A stretch of DNA of 32,023 bases from Desulfuromonas sp. TF (GCF_000472285.1 NZ_KI421426.1:24727-56749), one strand, 5' to 3'; shown: positions 14,979 through 23,558, counted from the stretch's first letter. The notes: generated by a model from the letters alone, not told the origin. Made by a program: numbers and translations.

Positions 14979-17201
14979 ATGCCTGAAGACCTTCGTCTCG
15001 ATCTGCAGAAGTCGTATGCCGCGATTTTGGAAGCTGCTCGGAAACAACAGTTCCTCTCCTATGGGGATCTGGCTGCCGCAAACAATATGCCATGGTCTCA
15101 GGCCCGGCGCCGAATGCCGCAGCACCTGGGGCAACTTGTAACCATCGCCCATGAGCGCGGTTGGCCGATGCCGAGTGCCATCGTCGTCAGCAGGGAAAGT
15201 GTTCCAACAGGGCTGCTCGAAGGTGGTGCTCTTGAGGGGTTTCTTGCCGCCGCCAGGGATGTTGGACATGACATAAAAGACCCCCAGGCCTTCGTCCGGG
15301 AACAGCAGGAGAAGGTCTTCAAATGGGCGGATGCCGCACCCGAGAAACTGGATCTTCAGGGGACAACATCCGAGGAAAAACAGAAAAAGGCCGGACCACG
15401 ATTTGTCACCTATTTCGCTCCAGTTCTAGATGCTCTTCGGGAGTTGGGCGGAGAGGCCAAGCCGGCGGATGTTCTCGATTGGATTTCGAGCCATATCGAG
15501 GTTCCCCAGGCGGAGATCGAAGGGGTCAACAAGAGCGGACAGACCAAATTCGAAAACAAGGTGGCGTGGGCACGCTTTTACCTCTCCAAAGCTGGGTTAA
15601 TCGATCCCAGCAAATACGGAATCTGGAAATTAACGGAGGCCGGACGTGAGACCTCTCTCGACCATGCTCAAGCACTGGCAATTTATAAGGATATACATTC
15701 CAGCTATAAGGATAGTGATGAGGATGAGCCCGCGCCTGAGTCGGTCAATGCTGCCACGGAGCTATTAAAAGACACCAGTCGACAGTTCTGGTTTGCCGGA
15801 GCCGTTTGGGGCGAAGAGGACCAACTTAATCGTTTCCGCCGGGAGGGTGTCTGGCAGAATGGCTACGATGATAAATTTTCTAACTTGGTAGAGAGGATGA
15901 AGGCCGGCGATCGCATTGCCATCAAGGCATCCTTTGTTCAAAAACACAACCTGCCGTTCAGTGTGGGTGGCAAGGCGGTCTCATGTATGCGAATCAAGGC
16001 AACCGGCACGATCACGGAGAATATGGGAGACGGTTCGACCGTTCGGGTGCATTGGGACCCGCCATCATCCCCGAAGGACTGGTATTTTTATACCTATAGA
16101 ACAACGCTGGTCGAGGCAGATCCCGATGATGACCTGGCGAGGAGATTGGTTCTGTTCACCTTTGCCGATGCCCCGCAGGATTATGATTTCTGGCTGAAGG
16201 TCCCTTACTTTGCAAAAAGGTATTCAGGGGCATACGAGGAGACCGGCGCAGCCAATGATGACTTGATCGTCGCCGAAGAGGTTTCGACCTCGGTTACGGC
16301 TGCTCCGACATATTCGATTGATACCATCATCGCCGAAGGTTGTTTTCTCCCCAAGCTTGCGCTGGAGGCAGTGCTTTCCCGACTCTCGGAAAAGAAAAAC
16401 TTGATCCTTCAAGGTCCCCCGGGAACAGGCAAGACTTGGCTCGCCAAGCGACTCGGATATGCGCTTCTCGGCTCGAAAGACCGCAAGATCATCCGGTCAC
16501 GTCTGCGCACAGTGCAGTTCCACCCTTCACTCTCCTACGAGGATTTCATACGTGGTTGGCGCCCCCAGAACGGGGGCGGTCTGAAACTCGTGGATGGAGT
16601 TTTCCTTGAGGCGGTTCAGGCCTCTGCCAGTGAGCCGGATCTGCCCTTCGTCTTCATCATCGAAGAGATCAATCGGGGCAATCCCGCCCAAGTTTTTGGG
16701 GAAATGCTGACTCTTCTCGAGGACGGCAAGCGGAAGTCTGAAGAAGCCCTTGAACTTGCCTACCCCCGCGGAATGGATGAGCGGATCCATATTCCCCCGA
16801 ATCTTCACGTGATTGGGACGATGAATATCGCGGACCGCTCCCTGGCGCTTGTCGACCTGGCACTCCGACGGAGGTTCGCCTTTATCACCCTAGAGCCCCA
16901 GCTTGGGGAGTCATGGAGTCAATGGTGTCAGACGCAGGGCGGTCTCGATCTTGATGCGATTTCCCTCATCCAGGAGCGAATGACAGAATTGAACAAGGAG
17001 ATCGAGAACGACCGCACCCTCGGTCCGCAGTTCCGAGTCGGACATAGTTTCGTGACCCCCTTAAGGAACATTTCCAAGCCCCGCACCTGGTTCCGGCAGG
17101 TCGTAGAAACCGAGATCGCCCCCTTGCTGGAAGAGTATTGGTTCGACGCCATTCAGAAGGCGGTCGAAGCAAAAGGACGCCTTCTGTCGGGCCTCGAATG
17201 A
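14979..17201 (+). CDS. mcrB: McrB-type AAA+ GTPase subunit with composite N-terminal domains
   Basis: This 740-residue protein is the motor subunit of a McrBC-type modification-dependent restriction system. Residues 1-115 form a small helical domain (SYGDLAAANNMPWSQ, PMPSAIVVSRES) that recalls a family of small defence-associated proteins. About 140-225 resembles the Mrr N-terminal winged helix (KVAWARFYLSKAGLI, YGIWKLTEAG). About 268-395 looks like a PUA/EVE-like reader (QFWFAGAVWGEEDQ, GVWQNGY, WYFYTYRTT). The AAA+ domain follows: Walker A GPPGTGKT (479-486), Walker B FVFIIEEINRGN (from 557), and the McrB hallmark MNIADRS (615-621). GGGAGGGAG lies 8 bases before the ATG. The stop overlaps mcrC in an ATGA. 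The three-part N-terminus is unlike the classical E. coli McrB DNA-binding domain. Confidence 0.92.
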   Translation: MPEDLRLDLQKSYAAILEAARKQQFLSYGDLAAANNMPWSQARRRMPQHLGQLVTIAHERGWPMPSAIVVSRESVPTGLLEGGALEGFLAAARDVGHDIKDPQAFVREQQEKVFKWADAAPEKLDLQGTTSEEKQKKAGPRFVTYFAPVLDALRELGGEAKPADVLDWISSHIEVPQAEIEGVNKSGQTKFENKVAWARFYLSKAGLIDPSKYGIWKLTEAGRETSLDHAQALAIYKDIHSSYKDSDEDEPAPESVNAATELLKDTSRQFWFAGAVWGEEDQLNRFRREGVWQNGYDDKFSNLVERMKAGDRIAIKASFVQKHNLPFSVGGKAVSCMRIKATGTITENMGDGSTVRVHWDPPSSPKDWYFYTYRTTLVEADPDDDLARRLVLFTFADAPQDYDFWLKVPYFAKRYSGAYEETGAANDDLIVAEEVSTSVTAAPTYSIDTIIAEGCFLPKLALEAVLSRLSEKKNLILQGPPGTGKTWLAKRLGYALLGSKDRKIIRSRLRTVQFHPSLSYEDFIRGWRPQNGGGLKLVDGVFLEAVQASASEPDLPFVFIIEEINRGNPAQVFGEMLTLLEDGKRKSEEALELAYPRGMDERIHIPPNLHVIGTMNIADRSLALVDLALRRRFAFITLEPQLGESWSQWCQTQGGLDLDAISLIQERMTELNKEIENDRTLGPQFRVGHSFVTPLRNISKPRTWFRQVVETEIAPLLEEYWFDAIQKAVEAKGRLLSGLE

Positions 17202-18301
17202 ATTTGGCGGCTACTACAGCAGAGCCGGACCAAGTCCACTTGGTCGGACGCATACCGGTACGGAACCTCTGGCTTTTGCTTCTCTACGCCTCGGACCTGG
17301 GGAAATTCTTCGGCAAGTTCGATGCGGAGGTGGAAGAGTCTCCCGACCTGCCAACCCTGATCGGCCGCCTTCTAGCGCATGCCGTGGAACACCGGCTAAG
17401 GCGAAATCTCAGTCGCGGTTACAAACAGAAGCAAGCAAACCTGAACCGGGTTCGTGGTCGAATCGACCTACTGGAGACCTTCTCGAAGGAGTTGTTGCAG
17501 AGGGGGCAGGTAGCTTGCCGGTTTGAAGAGCACACGATTGACACGCCGAGGAACCGGCTTGTGCGGGCCGCCTTGGATGCAGTTGCCAACAGAGTGGACG
17601 ATGACGTACTGGCTCACCGCTGTCGGATGCTTGCGGGGGACCTGGGGCGGCTAGGGGTCAGTGGCTGTCGCCCTTCTCGCAGCGAAATGATTTCTGACCA
17701 GATTGCCCGCCACGATTCCGAAGATCTGCTGATGGTGACCCTGTCGAGAATTGTGTTTGACCTCGTCCTCCCGACGGAGGATGAAGGGGATTATTCACTG
17801 TCCCGGTTTGCGAAAGACGAGGTGTTCGTCAGGAAGTTGTTTGAGAGAGCAGTTGGGAACTTCTACGCCTCAGAGCTTACACCTGATACCGGGTGGAAGG
17901 TTTACCAAGGTCAGCGGTTGGAATGGCCACTTGAACAGGCGAGCTCTGGCATTCCTGCAATCCTGCCAGGAATGAAGACCGATATCGTTCTCGAGAATCG
18001 AAAAGCCCGCCGACGGATCGTCATCGATACGAAGTTCACCGGAATCTTTGCCAGCACAGCTTATCGCGCGGCAGTTTTAAAGAGCGGGTACATTTATCAG
18101 ATTTATGCCTACTTGAGATCCCAAGAGGATAACGAATTCGGCAAGAATGCTGAAGGCATGCTTCTTCACCCGGCCATTGGCAGAGATGTTGATGAAATCG
18201 TACAGATTCAGGGCCATAGAATAAGATTTGTGACAGTAGATTTAACAAAGAGATCCGATGCTATATTATCAAGATTGCGAAGTTTTCCATATAATATATA
18301 G
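17198..18301 (+). CDS. mcrC: McrC-family nuclease subunit
   Basis: This 367-residue protein is the nuclease partner of the McrB GTPase. An N-terminal McrC region contains IPVRNLWLLLLYAS and the RGRID motif (86-90). The C-terminal PD-(D/E)xK core shows Asp262 in KTDIVLEN and Asp277-x-Lys279 in VIDTKF. The frame is open upstream to 17138, but the ATG at 17198 overlaps the mcrB stop by 4 bp and places the family N-terminus correctly, so I chose it. Tight coupling supports subunit assembly. GC falls toward the 3' end, leading into the AT-rich next gene. The nucleolytic residues appear intact, so the system is probably active if the AAA+ partner is. Confidence 0.93.
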   Translation: MNLAATTAEPDQVHLVGRIPVRNLWLLLLYASDLGKFFGKFDAEVEESPDLPTLIGRLLAHAVEHRLRRNLSRGYKQKQANLNRVRGRIDLLETFSKELLQRGQVACRFEEHTIDTPRNRLVRAALDAVANRVDDDVLAHRCRMLAGDLGRLGVSGCRPSRSEMISDQIARHDSEDLLMVTLSRIVFDLVLPTEDEGDYSLSRFAKDEVFVRKLFERAVGNFYASELTPDTGWKVYQGQRLEWPLEQASSGIPAILPGMKTDIVLENRKARRRIVIDTKFTGIFASTAYRAAVLKSGYIYQIYAYLRSQEDNEFGKNAEGMLLHPAIGRDVDEIVQIQGHRIRFVTVDLTKRSDAILSRLRSFPYNI

Positions 18302-18327
18302 AATATTAAAAAATTAGGAGGTTTCTT

Positions 18328-19413
18328 GTGAAAGAATTTGCCTTGTATTATCCTTATATAGAATTTAATAGCCCTTCAAGGCTGAAATATCTTGCTTTAT
18401 TTTACGACAAAATATTTAGAATTGTCCCACCTCACTTTTTTCCCGTTGATCATCCAGAAATAATGGAACTCTTAGATAGTGGTGATATCGGAATTTCAAT
18501 TGATCCGACTGATTATTCTACTGAGGCTGGTGATAAATTTCTATGTAAATTGGAAAATTGGGACGCATCGGTCCTTCAAGATGCAATGACTGACGTTGAA
18601 GAACTCGAAAGAATTCACTACTCAAAAGCCGATGACCGTATAAGAAGTTTATTCCGGGATTTAGGGTGTTCAGAGGACGATACCTGGATCCACGTTCCAA
18701 AAAATTTAGCCTCAACTTATATGCTTTACTTGTCAAATGAGATAGCAAAGAAAAACAATTTGGGACTTGCAACCGATGATATGGATGCATGGACAGCTAT
18801 CAATTATTATGAAAGCGATGGAGCGTTTACCCACGACCCATGGGAGATATTTCACCAAGAGGACGAAGATTCTTCTGCCATAGTTCTTGCATCTTTGATG
18901 ATTGATAACATTGTCCCACTTAATATTTCTGAATTGGAGCCTAACAAAATAATCAAATTTAGGGAAAGAAGAAGAGATGAAATAAAGAGCTTTAGGTCCA
19001 CAATTAATAGCCTGAGTAATGAGTTGAAAAACTATGAAAATTTAGATATCAAGCTCGAAAAAGTTAAGTTAGCTATTGAAGATGTGAGAAGATCCGCGGA
19101 CGAATTTAGAAAAAGTGCAGATATTTTATCTGTATCAGGATGGTTTGGTGTTCAGTCCTTGGGTTTGCCTGTCCCTTTTTTAATTTCTCAAATGTTAGGA
19201 TTGGACTCTATTAGGCAACAGATTGTTTTGGCGACTGGTCTGTGCATGCATTCAATTTACACAATGTATAAATCAAAACAAGAACTTAAAGAACTTAGTG
19301 TAAGGTCGGGCTATTCCGCTTTGTACTGGATGGAACGGGATTTGACTCCTTCAAGGTTGGAACGTTTGGGAGAACGCAAATTTCGATCATTACACGAGTT
19401 CATGGATGACTGA
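18328..19413 (+). CDS. AT-rich hypothetical protein resembling DUF6236, third gene of the McrBC operon
   Basis: The 361-residue product begins KEFALYYPYIEF and RLKYLALFYDKIFRIVPP, which resembles the DUF6236 family (function unknown). A charged central region includes a likely coiled coil at about 207-265. A hydrophobic segment follows (VQSLGLPVPFLISQMLGL), which might bind membrane. The start is GTG with AGGAGG 6 bases before it. It follows mcrC after only 26 bp, so it is probably cotranscribed. Base composition is strikingly lower in GC than rng, the cytochrome or the efflux genes, which points to recent transfer. Its role could be as an accessory or regulator of McrBC, or as an independent defence gene; the sequence alone does not decide. 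Confidence 0.75.
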   Translation: MKEFALYYPYIEFNSPSRLKYLALFYDKIFRIVPPHFFPVDHPEIMELLDSGDIGISIDPTDYSTEAGDKFLCKLENWDASVLQDAMTDVEELERIHYSKADDRIRSLFRDLGCSEDDTWIHVPKNLASTYMLYLSNEIAKKNNLGLATDDMDAWTAINYYESDGAFTHDPWEIFHQEDEDSSAIVLASLMIDNIVPLNISELEPNKIIKFRERRRDEIKSFRSTINSLSNELKNYENLDIKLEKVKLAIEDVRRSADEFRKSADILSVSGWFGVQSLGLPVPFLISQMLGLDSIRQQIVLATGLCMHSIYTMYKSKQELKELSVRSGYSALYWMERDLTPSRLERLGERKFRSLHEFMDD

Positions 19414-19462
19414 TGATACTGCTTTTAGTGATTGGCTCCAAGCGCGCCGAATTACAGCAACA

Positions 19463-19750
19463 GGGGTCAAAGCAAGACTCGCGAGCGATACTCAAGCTGA
19501 TCAAGGAGGAAACGGGAAAAGATCTTGAAACATTGAAAAGCGAAAAAGGGGACCTTCGACGGCTGGCGACGGATCTGCTCTATCGGCATGGGGGGCTCAA
19601 AGGACGAGATAGGCGCGCTGTTTGGCATCGATTACAGTGCGGTGAGCCAAGAGCGGAAGCGGTTGCGGGAACGTATTGTCCAGGATCAAAAGCTGGAAGA
19701 GGTGATTTACAGACTGGATGACAGCTGTCAAACAATAAAGATTTGACCCT
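19463..19750 (+). mobile_element. Transposase-derived remnant bounded by a short inverted repeat
   Basis: GGGTCAAA (19464-19471) and TTTGACCC (19742-19749) form an 8-bp inverted repeat around the transposase-like coding remnant. REP-associated transposase (RAYT, Y1_Tnp) genes often sit between such imperfect palindromic ends. The catalytic part is missing, so the remnant cannot move by itself. Confidence 0.5.
19479..19746 (+). pseudogene. Frameshifted C-terminal remnant of a RAYT-type transposase
   Basis: Two frames carry one continuous pattern. The first reads ILKLIKEETGKDLE and RRLATDLLYRHGGLKG; the second continues DEIGALFGIDYSAVSQERK and RLRERIVQDQKLEEV to a TGA at 19744-19746. Joining them needs a single-base shift near 19600. 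The joined sequence resembles the DnaA-like helix-turn-helix tail appended to some REP-associated transposases. The N-terminal HUH catalytic part is absent, and I see no functional gene. Confidence 0.65.
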
Positions 19751-19760
19751 TTTGCTTGTG

Positions 19761-19796
19761 TTTCATATCGAGCAGTCGAGAACATGGTGGGGTGAG
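19761..19796 (+). repeat. Right direct repeat (decayed rng 3' end, candidate attR)
   Basis: These 36 bp repeat the rng tail at 14327-14363. Restoring one deleted base makes it read FHIEQFENMVG-stop, nearly identical to the intact FHIEQFEIMVG-stop. It has no coding context here and sits 31 bp before the DUF1330 gene. It is best explained as the displaced end of rng after an insertion. Confidence 0.75.
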
Positions 19797-19826
19797 AAGG
19801 AACGAATCAATATCAAGGGAGGAGAA

Positions 19827-20111
19827 ATGCCTGCATATCTCATCGGCCATATCACCGTCAAGGACCCGGTCCAGTGGGGCGTCTACGTGAAGGGGGTGCG
19901 CGAGTCGCTCCTCCCCTTCAATGGGCGGACCCTCTTTCGGGGAAAGCGCGCCTCCGTGCTGGCCGGTGAGCATCCCTATGATCTGGCCGTGGTCATCGAA
20001 TTCTCCGATCAGGAGTCCCTGCAGAGCTGGTACGACTCCGAGGAGTACCAGAAGTTGATCCCCATCCGGGACAGGGCCGCCGACGTGGCGATCATCAGCT
20101 ATGACGCATGA
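19827..20111 (+). CDS. DUF1330 family protein
   Basis: This 94-residue cytosolic protein shows the DUF1330 (dimeric alpha-beta barrel) pattern: PAYLIGHITVKDPVQW at the start, DLAVVIEFSDQESLQSWYDS in the middle and EYQKLIPIRDRAA near the end. The ATG follows GGGAGGAG closely; the frame is open further upstream, but the good ribosome-binding site and family N-terminus favour this start. It lies just beyond the right repeat, so it is probably the native downstream neighbour of rng before the island arrived. The biochemical function of the family is not established. Confidence 0.9.
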   Translation: MPAYLIGHITVKDPVQWGVYVKGVRESLLPFNGRTLFRGKRASVLAGEHPYDLAVVIEFSDQESLQSWYDSEEYQKLIPIRDRAADVAIISYDA

Positions 20112-20348
20112 GTCCCGCCTGCGAGGGACAATGTAAAAAATCCTGCCCTCGCTTGAACCCTGCCCGCATTCCCCCTCCGCTTCTTTCTTCGCCAAGGTAC
20201 GACCTTTCCGCAGGCGGAATCCATTTTTGACAGAACGCGATCTTTTTATAAAGCTGTTTTATTTTGCCGGGATTTGTAGTAGCGTTGCCTTATTGAATGG
20301 GCCCTGCCGCAGTGGTGCAGAGGGGGCAGGGGAAAAGGGAGCGATGAC

Positions 20349-21251
20349 GTGACACTACAAGCATCTGCAGCAACTTCAACGTGGGAATCGAATCGATACC
20401 AGCAGGTCGGGGTTCCGGGCTTGTTTGTTCTGCTTTGGAGCACGGGGTTCATCGGCGCAAAGTTCGGCCTCCCCTATGCCGAACCGCTGACGTTTCTGCT
20501 GTGGCGATACGGTTCAGTCACCCTGCTGTTCCTGGCTTTGACCCTGGTGCTCAGAGCCCCCTGGCCTGTCTCTCCCATGCAGTGGGTTCACATCGCCGTC
20601 TCGGGCCTGATGGTCAATGTCCTCTATATCGGCGGCGTATTCTGCGCCATTTATGAGGGGCTGCCGGCGGGAATCGTCTCGCTGATCGTCGGCCTTCAGC
20701 CGCTGTTCACCGCGGTCGTGGCCAGCCGGGTCCTGGGGGAGAAAGTCTACGGCCGGCAATGGGTCGGTTTTGTCCTTGGCCTGGCAGGCATGTTTCTGGT
20801 GCTGGGCGACAAGATTTCGTTCGCCGGCGGCAATAAGGTGGGGGTTGTGATGTCGCTGATCGCCCTGTTCGGCATGACGGCCGGCACTCTGTACCAGAAG
20901 CGGTTCTGCTGCGCCATGGACCTGCGCAGCGGGGCCGTCATCCAGTTTGGCGCCTCGACCCTGGTCCTGGCGCTCTGCGCCCCCCTGTTCGAAACCATGC
21001 AGGTTCAGTGGAGCGGCCGGTTCATCTTCGCCATGGCCTGGCTCGTCCTGGTTCTGTCGCTGGGCGCGATCAGCCTGCTCAACGTCCTGATCCGCAGGGG
21101 CGAGGCATCGAGGGTAGCCAGCCTGTTTTATCTGGTCCCGCCGGTCACGACCCTGCTCGCCTTCTTTATGTTCGGGGAACGGCTCGGCATAGCCGCCCTG
21201 TTGGGGATGGGCATCTCGGTGACGGGGGTGGCCCTGGCCATCAGGAGGTAG
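20349..21251 (+). CDS. DMT-superfamily transporter, EamA type
   Basis: The 300-residue protein has about ten hydrophobic segments in two EamA repeats: LFVLLWSTGFIGAKFG at the start of the first, and VVMSLIALFGMTAGTLYQKR at the start of the second. PLFTAVVASRVLGEKV and VTTLLAFFMFGERLG are typical conserved loop regions. It is an inner-membrane exporter of small metabolites such as amino acids; the substrate cannot be predicted. The start is GTG with GGGAG 7 bases before it; the nearby ATG at 20344 is stopped at once. A TTGACA lies at 20227-20232, but no well-spaced -10 follows. The gene ends 7 bp from the convergent M16 peptidase gene with no clear terminator. Confidence 0.9.
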   Translation: MTLQASAATSTWESNRYQQVGVPGLFVLLWSTGFIGAKFGLPYAEPLTFLLWRYGSVTLLFLALTLVLRAPWPVSPMQWVHIAVSGLMVNVLYIGGVFCAIYEGLPAGIVSLIVGLQPLFTAVVASRVLGEKVYGRQWVGFVLGLAGMFLVLGDKISFAGGNKVGVVMSLIALFGMTAGTLYQKRFCCAMDLRSGAVIQFGASTLVLALCAPLFETMQVQWSGRFIFAMAWLVLVLSLGAISLLNVLIRRGEASRVASLFYLVPPVTTLLAFFMFGERLGIAALLGMGISVTGVALAIRR

Positions 21252-21258
21252 CCCAGCC

Positions 21259-22551
21259 TTATCCCTTCCTGAATCCCGTCAGCAGTTTTTCCACCTCCGC
21301 CCGGTCTTTTTTCCGCCAGGGGCCGACCACCGCGACCTTGAGAGCCTTCGCCGTGAAGAATTCCCTGGAGGTGGCGAAAAGGGCCTGCGGGGTGACTGCC
21401 GCGATGTCCCGTCGGTCATCCTGCAGCGTTCTCAAATAGTCCACCAGCTCACCCCATCCGTAGCGCACCGACATCTCGTCCGGATGGTCCCGGCTGAAGT
21501 CGAGATCGTAGAGATAGCTCTGGACCGCCCGACCTAGTTCCTCCTCACCCACCGCCTCGTCGCATAAATCCTGAAAAATGACCAGAAGCTCCCGAACCGC
21601 CGTGACCAGATTAACAGGGTTGAGGGAGATGTCGACGGTGAGGCAGCCGCAGTCATCGTACAGGGTGAGGCCGGCCTCCACATGGTAGGTCAGTCCCAGC
21701 CGCTCCCTCAGGTTCAGCATCAGTCGTGACGAGGCCCCCCAGGAGAGAACTCTTCGCAGCACCCGCAGCGGGACGGCATGCGGGCTGTGCCGAGGAGGGA
21801 CCCGAAAGGCCATCTGCAGGGAAACCTGGGAGCCGGAGTCGCCCACCCACACCGACTCCGGCTCCTGATCGTCAAACGCAGGCAGGCGGGAAGGGGGCGT
21901 CCTCGGACCTTTTTCCCGCCATCCGCCGAACTCGGCTTCGACCGCCGCCAGCAGCTCTTCCCGGGACACCGGTCCGGCGACGGCGATGACGGTATTGTCG
22001 GGGCGGTAAAAGGCCTCATGATGCCGGCGCAGGTGCTCGAGTCCGATATTGTGGATCGATTCGCGGGTGCCCACGGTGGGAAGAGCGAGAGAGGTTCCCG
22101 GCCAGAGGAGCCGTGCGGTCAGATTGTCGGGGTTGATTTCCTCCCCCTTCTCGTTGATGTCCTCCAGCGCCTCCTCGAGGATGATTTTTCGCTCCGTTTC
22201 CAGATCCCCCAGGAGGGGGCGGCACAGCATGGAGGCGAAAAGGGCGGCGCCCTCCCGGAGATGTGCGGGATGAAGGCGGGAATGGAAGCAGGTGGTTTCG
22301 AGATCCGTGGAGGCGTTGACCGCTCCGCCGATCGCTTCAAAGGCGCGCTCCAGGAGGAGACTGGAGGGGTGGTCCACCGTCCCCCGGAAGACCATGTGCT
22401 CGAGGAAATGGCTGATGCCGGCCGTCTCGGCTTCCTCGTTGCGGCTGCCGGTACCGACATAGCAGACCATCTCGGCGCTGTGCAGGTGCGGCATTTCGAC
22501 CGTCATCACCCTCAGACCGTTGGCCAGGGTGTCCTTAAAGAATTCTTTCAT
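21259..22551 (-). CDS. M16 family zinc peptidase (insulinase-like)
   Basis: The 430-residue protein carries the inverted zinc motif HFLEH (His48, Glu51, His52). A likely third ligand is Glu127 in RKIILEEALEDINE, consistent with catalytically active M16B peptidases. A C-terminal inactive-type M16 half follows (from about residue 190), as usual for the family. There is no obvious signal peptide, so a cytosolic location is possible. The start ATG at 22549-22551 has only a weak upstream GGAAT. It is preceded on the same strand by the DUF2270 gene with a 42-bp gap, so the two may be cotranscribed. The substrate is unknown. Confidence 0.92.
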   Translation of the reverse strand: MKEFFKDTLANGLRVMTVEMPHLHSAEMVCYVGTGSRNEEAETAGISHFLEHMVFRGTVDHPSSLLLERAFEAIGGAVNASTDLETTCFHSRLHPAHLREGAALFASMLCRPLLGDLETERKIILEEALEDINEKGEEINPDNLTARLLWPGTSLALPTVGTRESIHNIGLEHLRRHHEAFYRPDNTVIAVAGPVSREELLAAVEAEFGGWREKGPRTPPSRLPAFDDQEPESVWVGDSGSQVSLQMAFRVPPRHSPHAVPLRVLRRVLSWGASSRLMLNLRERLGLTYHVEAGLTLYDDCGCLTVDISLNPVNLVTAVRELLVIFQDLCDEAVGEEELGRAVQSYLYDLDFSRDHPDEMSVRYGWGELVDYLRTLQDDRRDIAAVTPQALFATSREFFTAKALKVAVVGPWRKKDRAEVEKLLTGFRKG

Positions 22552-22593
22552 ATTCCGTATTGCCTGCTGAAAAGAGGGAGTGTTCAGGAAACT

Positions 22594-23265
22594 TTATTTT
22601 TTCGCATACAGGAAGTCCCGTCCGCCCCGGCGGCGGCGGCCGATGCGGACCAGAAAGACGAGGTGAGCTGCGAACAGAAAAATAAAAGCCAGGGTAAGGG
22701 CGCCGGGGAACGTCCCGATGGCGGCCTGATCCAGGTACTGGCGCCAGGAGGTCGCCGCCTCCGGATGGACCTTGATTTTCAGCAGCCAGCCGGCGAGCAG
22801 GATTGCGAACAGGTAGATGTAATTGGCATAGAGGCGACGGCCGATAGCGTCGCTGAGACCCATTTTGTACTGGGGATAACGCAGATCCGAAGCCAGCTCC
22901 GCCCTCCAGAAGATATCGCTTTCGAAATCCATTCTTCCCTCGGAAACGATGCGGTAGATGAGATTCTGGTGCAGCAGCCGCACGCGATATTCATAGGCAT
23001 CGTAAAATCGGTACCGGCGCGACTCGACGAAGAGCAGAATGTAAATAATCGCCAGGCCGAAAATAAAGAACGTGTGAGTGAATTCGGGATGGCTGAAGCC
23101 GAAGCCGAGAAAAGCGGCCGTGGCGCCGACCGCCCAGTTCGTGGTGCGGTCAAGTCGCTCCCGCCAGCTCAGGCTGCGCTGGGCTTCCGCCCGGTAGTAG
23201 TGCATAAGGGCGGTGATGAGCTCTCCCCGACTCAGCGGCTGGCCGTTTTTTTCTGCATCGGGCAT
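22594..23265 (-). CDS. DUF2270 family integral membrane protein
   Basis: The 223-residue protein matches the DUF2270 pattern: YYRAEAQRSLSWRERLDRTT at the N-terminus, then TNWAVGATAAFLGFGFSHP and ESRRYRFYDAYEYRVRLL. Four membrane segments are visible at about residues 48-66, 66-85, 140-160 and 188-212. A GGA before the ATG supports the start. Function is unknown. The 293 bp between this gene and the RND pump gene (23266-23558) contain no convincing ORF or terminator. Confidence 0.88.
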   Translation of the reverse strand: MPDAEKNGQPLSRGELITALMHYYRAEAQRSLSWRERLDRTTNWAVGATAAFLGFGFSHPEFTHTFFIFGLAIIYILLFVESRRYRFYDAYEYRVRLLHQNLIYRIVSEGRMDFESDIFWRAELASDLRYPQYKMGLSDAIGRRLYANYIYLFAILLAGWLLKIKVHPEAATSWRQYLDQAAIGTFPGALTLAFIFLFAAHLVFLVRIGRRRRGGRDFLYAKK

Positions 23266-23558
23266 TGCCGAATCCTTGTGTGTTCCTGTAAGAATTCACT
23301 TTCACGCAACAAATTCTCGTAAAAACTATAACAACAAAAGGGGGAGACGGGCGAATCCCGGTCTGAACAAAAAAACTGCGCCTCACTTCCGGGAGGTCTA
23401 TCGGGCGGCTTCAGGTCGATGGCCTTCCTTGATCGTATCTATATTCACAGAACGGCCTTCTCAGTTAGAGTTAAATAAGTCTCCTGATCTTCACAATACA
23501 AAAACTTGTCGCCGATGGAAACAGTTTTCTGGGAACCGCTATTTCCAAGCAAATGGAA

